From assembly GCF_033807715.1 (NCBI RefSeq), contig NC_084607.1, positions 13,122,941-13,186,940 of the forward strand: a DNA stretch of 64,000 nt, written 5' to 3'. The notes below the pieces were generated by a model, which worked only from the letters and a program-made list of their open reading frames with translations, ran no database searches and was not told the DNA's origin. The position numbers were made by a program, and so were the translations under genes. Within the stretch, counting starts at the first letter, position 1; the number at the start of each line of letters is the position of its first letter. Positions 61,215 through 64,000 of the stretch are shown here, in pieces. Source of the stretch: Cololabis saira (taxonomy: Eukaryota; Chordata; Actinopteri; Beloniformes; Belonidae).

Positions 61215-63803
61215 ATGCCGTCGATTGAGTACGACGAGTAAGTGTGTCATAGTAAAGGTTTGCTCTTTTCTGCATGTCCCGAATGTTTTTATTTCTTGAT
61301 TTAATATTGAATCCCGTCTCTGTCCTTCAGCTCGAAGCCCAGCTGGGCCGACCAGGTCGAAGAAGAAGGAGATGAAGGTACAGAACCTGTTAGCATTTGC
61401 AGCTAATGCGAGCAGATGTCTTACAGTTTGTTGCCCGGATAAAGAGGCCGGCTTCCACGTGGTGACCTGGTATTATTATGATCTGAAAATATACCTCTAC
61501 TTCATTTCCCAATACACTTATTATACGGACATGTTCCATAGTTTAATTGATCGCCATGAACATTATATTTTCTGGGGAAATATGACATCGACATTTTTTC
61601 ACATGTTGCCTACGTCACTGTCCACGCCTCTTCCAGTAATAAAATAAAATAACTATTTCCAAAAGCTGCCATTGTAAAGCAAGCCCTAAGTAAATAAATG
61701 TACTCGAGTTGTAAAAAAAAAAAAAATCAGGGGGGATGGTGGATTTTATCATATGGGGACAGATAATTTGTGCTGATTACAAATAATATAATATATTACA
61801 AATAATAGCACTGACCAAAACACCTGCAGAAATACTGCAGGAGTAAAATGTTGAATCCAATTAAATGCAGCCTTCTGTAAGCTTTAAATATCCACTGGGC
61901 TTACATCAAATACATCAAAACACAAAAATAAAAACAGTTTTCTGAACTTATCAATATGACTCTGTCCTTCACAGGATAAGTACAATGGATCACTGCAAAA
62001 CTCAAAATCTTAACAAGAATATTTGTCTTTTTTCTAGTTAAAATGTCTCATTTTAGTAAAGAAATCTCATTACACTTAAAACAAGACTCATCACTGGAAA
62101 AAACAACAATTTTCACCTGTTTCAAGTAGATTTTCACTTGAAATAAGTAGAAAAATCTGCCAGTGGAACAAGATTTTTTTGCTTGTAATAATAATAAGAT
62201 AAATCTTGTCCCACTGGCAGATTTTCCTACTTGTTTCAAGTGAAAATTTACTCGAAATAGGTGAACATTGTCAAATAAGTTATTTTTCTGGTGATGACTC
62301 TAAATGTTGAAATAGCAGTAATACCACATTCATTGATGAAATGACATAAGGGATGGGAAGGAGGGATGGCAGTTTTACAGGGGGGATTATTTTGACCGTT
62401 TTTATTTCAGGGGGGATGCCATCCCCCCTCATCCCTCCTCAACTCGAGTACTGACTATGACTGTCTATTTAGTTTACTAACATACTTATTCATATGTTTT
62501 TTTAAACAGGCACACTACCATCTCCGAAGGAAACCATCAAAGGAAACATTAAAACACTCACAGAGTATAAAATAGAGGATGATGGGAAGAAGTTCAAGGT
62601 AATTATATCATCAAAGCTTTTGTGTTGCTCTTATGATGCATTCAACATGTCATCTAAATCTTTTCTAATTTATGTATTGAATTGCTGTTCACCGAATAGA
62701 CTGATCACTACTTGAAATATTTTCTGTTTCTTAGCAAACAAACTTACCTATGAAACTAATTATACTGATAAATATGCTGTTTTGTTCTCTAGATAGTGCG
62801 GACCTTCAAGATTGAGAACAGGAAAGCCTCAAAAGCTGTTGCCAGAAGAAAGGTATGTACTTGCTGTTTTTAAATTAGTAATACTTCTAGTAAAGTCCAT
62901 TTTCATGCATCATTTAACACGTTCCTTTCAGAACTGGAAGAAATTTGGCAACTCTGAGTATGATGCAGCAGGTCCAAATGTTGCCACCACCACAGTCAGT
63001 GATGATGTCTTCATGACTTTCATCTCCAGCAAAGAGGTAGGGACGTCTTGTGCGCAGTAAAGATTATTTCTGTTTTATTAGTCGCCGAATGCCTGTAAAG
63101 TATCCCTAACTGTTCTATTGGTTTGGACTATAATTGCCTTTTACAGGACTTGAATGCCCAAGACCAGGATGAGGATCCCATGAACAAACTTAAAGGACAG
63201 AAGATTGTGTCTTGTCGTATTTGCAAAGGCGACCATTGGACCACCCGTTGTCCATACAAGGACACCCTGGGTCCTATGCAGAAAGAGCTGGCTGAACAGC
63301 TGGGGCTCTCAACAGGAGACAAGGACAAGCCTGCAGGCTCTGGTACCATCTGCTCACTTTTCTCATAATCAAACTTTCAGCTGTTTAGATACCGTTTAGA
63401 TGTACCTAAAGTTTCTACCAATAATAATGCTTGCCATTCCTTTTGTACACAAGCTGGAGAACCGGAGCCTGCGCAGCCTGCACAAAGCAAGACTGGGAAA
63501 TATGTGCCCCCAAGCCTGCGGGACGGAGCCACGCGAAGAGGGGAGTCCATGCAGCCTAACCGCAGAGGTAAATGTCTTATTTTTTATGCTTAATTTCTCT
63601 AAATGTAAAGTTGTGCCATGCCAAGAGGAGTGCTTTGTATAAACGTTGTGTGATTGTACTCAACAGCTGATGACAATGCTACCATTCGTGTGACCAACCT
63701 GTCTGAGGACACCCGCGAGACAGACTTGCAGGAACTCTTCAGGCCCTTTGGCTCCATCTCAAGGATCTATCTGGCCAAGGACAAGAATACTGGACAGTCA
63801 AAG
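61215..63803 (+). CDS. eif3g: Translation initiation factor 3 subunit G (3' end beyond window)
   Basis: RNA-binding subunit of eIF3, acting in scanning and ribosome recruitment. Exons in window: 61215-61237, 61331-61377, 62510-62598, 62793-62852, 62932-63036, 63147-63342, 63454-63567, 63667-63803 (257 codons, all phases agree). N-terminus MPSIEYDDSKPSWADQVEEE, then KGNIKTLTEYKIEDDGKKFK, NWKKFGNSEYD and VATTTVSDDV. The zinc knuckle is CRICKGDHWTTRC (C-x2-C-x3-H-x4-C). A GKYVPPSLRDG linker follows, then the RRM begins (ATIRVTNLSEDTRETDLQEL with RNP2 IRVTNL) and is cut at DKNTGQSK; the rest of the RRM lies beyond 64,000. The segment after QVEEEGDE is shorter than in mammals. Confidence 0.96.
61701..62450. 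mobile_element. Inverted-repeat element in eif3g intron 2
   Basis: TACTCGAGTTG at 61,701-61,711 is exactly inverted at 62,440-62,450. Both ends continue into GGGGGGATGG-type G-rich blocks. No clear target-site duplication and no coding capacity. It contains the long palindrome at 62,085-62,300. Confidence 0.65.
62085..62300. repeat. Long fold-back palindrome (arms about 90 bp)
   Basis: GACTCATCACTGGAAAAA at the left and TTTTTCTGGTGATGACTC at the right pair, as do AAATCTGCCAGTGGAACAAG and CTTGTCCCACTGGCAGATTT nearer the centre; the loop is an AATAATAATAAG-containing stretch. Nested inside the 61,701-62,450 element. Confidence 0.85.
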
Positions 63804-63819
63804 GTTGGTGCTCATCTTG

Positions 63820-63900
63820 AAATCAATCAATCAATCAATATTTATTTATGAAGCCCTTTACAACACACAGGGTGACCAAAGTGCTTTCCATTAAAATCCA
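63820..63900 (+). repeat. Interspersed repeat start in eif3g intron
   Basis: (AATC)n followed by TATTTATTTATGAAGCCCTT, ACAACACACAGGGTGACCAA and AGTGCTTTCC: the start of an abundant fish repeat type, similar in layout to that at 27,536. It may extend to the window end. Confidence 0.5.
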
Positions 63901-64000
63901 CATTAAAACAAAATAATTTAAAAACGACATAATCAAACCATTAAAATTAAATGAAGAATATTTCACATCAATATTGTGTATTAAAAGCCAGTCTAAATAA

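Overview
This is vertebrate nuclear DNA, almost certainly from a ray-finned (teleost) fish. The genes are split into many small exons with GT-AG introns. Short DNA transposons, LINE 3' tails of types common in fish, and long (GT)n, (GA)n and (AAT)n microsatellites lie between and inside them. The predicted proteins match vertebrate families along their length.

Layout. Positions 1-19,000 are gene-poor: retrotransposon remnants, a 1.39-kb inverted-repeat DNA element and microsatellites. From 38,517 down to 19,275 (minus strand) lies trip10 (CIP4), an F-BAR/HR1/SH3 protein. All 16 coding exons can be placed, including an isolated 8-codon first exon (38,494-38,517) and a 24-nt microexon. From 45,873 to 40,775 (minus) is an ICAM-type adhesion receptor with nine immunoglobulin domains, a transmembrane helix and a short tail. 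It carries an internal tandem duplication with a chimeric, apparently dead exon. From 49,657 to 46,336 (minus) is angptl6. On the plus strand follow ppan (52,083-56,116), p2ry11 (58,026-58,964) and eif3g (from 61,215, cut by the window end). The order ANGPTL6-PPAN-P2RY11-EIF3G with ICAM genes nearby is that of human 19p13.2, which supports the assignments.

The most interesting feature is in ppan, a ribosome-biogenesis gene. Four of its introns each carry a C/D-box snoRNA-like sequence sharing the guide core AAAGTAAACGC, complementary to a conserved 18S rRNA segment. By the D-box-plus-five rule they fall into two registers: two point at a uridine (the known SNORD105 target, U799 in human numbering) and two at a cytidine two nucleotides upstream (C797). 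One host gene may therefore supply both members of a closely spaced pair of 18S methylation guides.

The genes have unrelated roles: membrane curvature and actin (trip10), cell adhesion (ICAM), secreted signalling (angptl6), 60S ribosome assembly (ppan), nucleotide sensing (p2ry11) and translation initiation (eif3g). The link between them is conserved synteny, not a pathway, apart from the ribosome/translation theme of ppan, its snoRNAs and eif3g. Exon boundaries were read by eye from splice consensus, reading-frame phase and family knowledge; no search was run.
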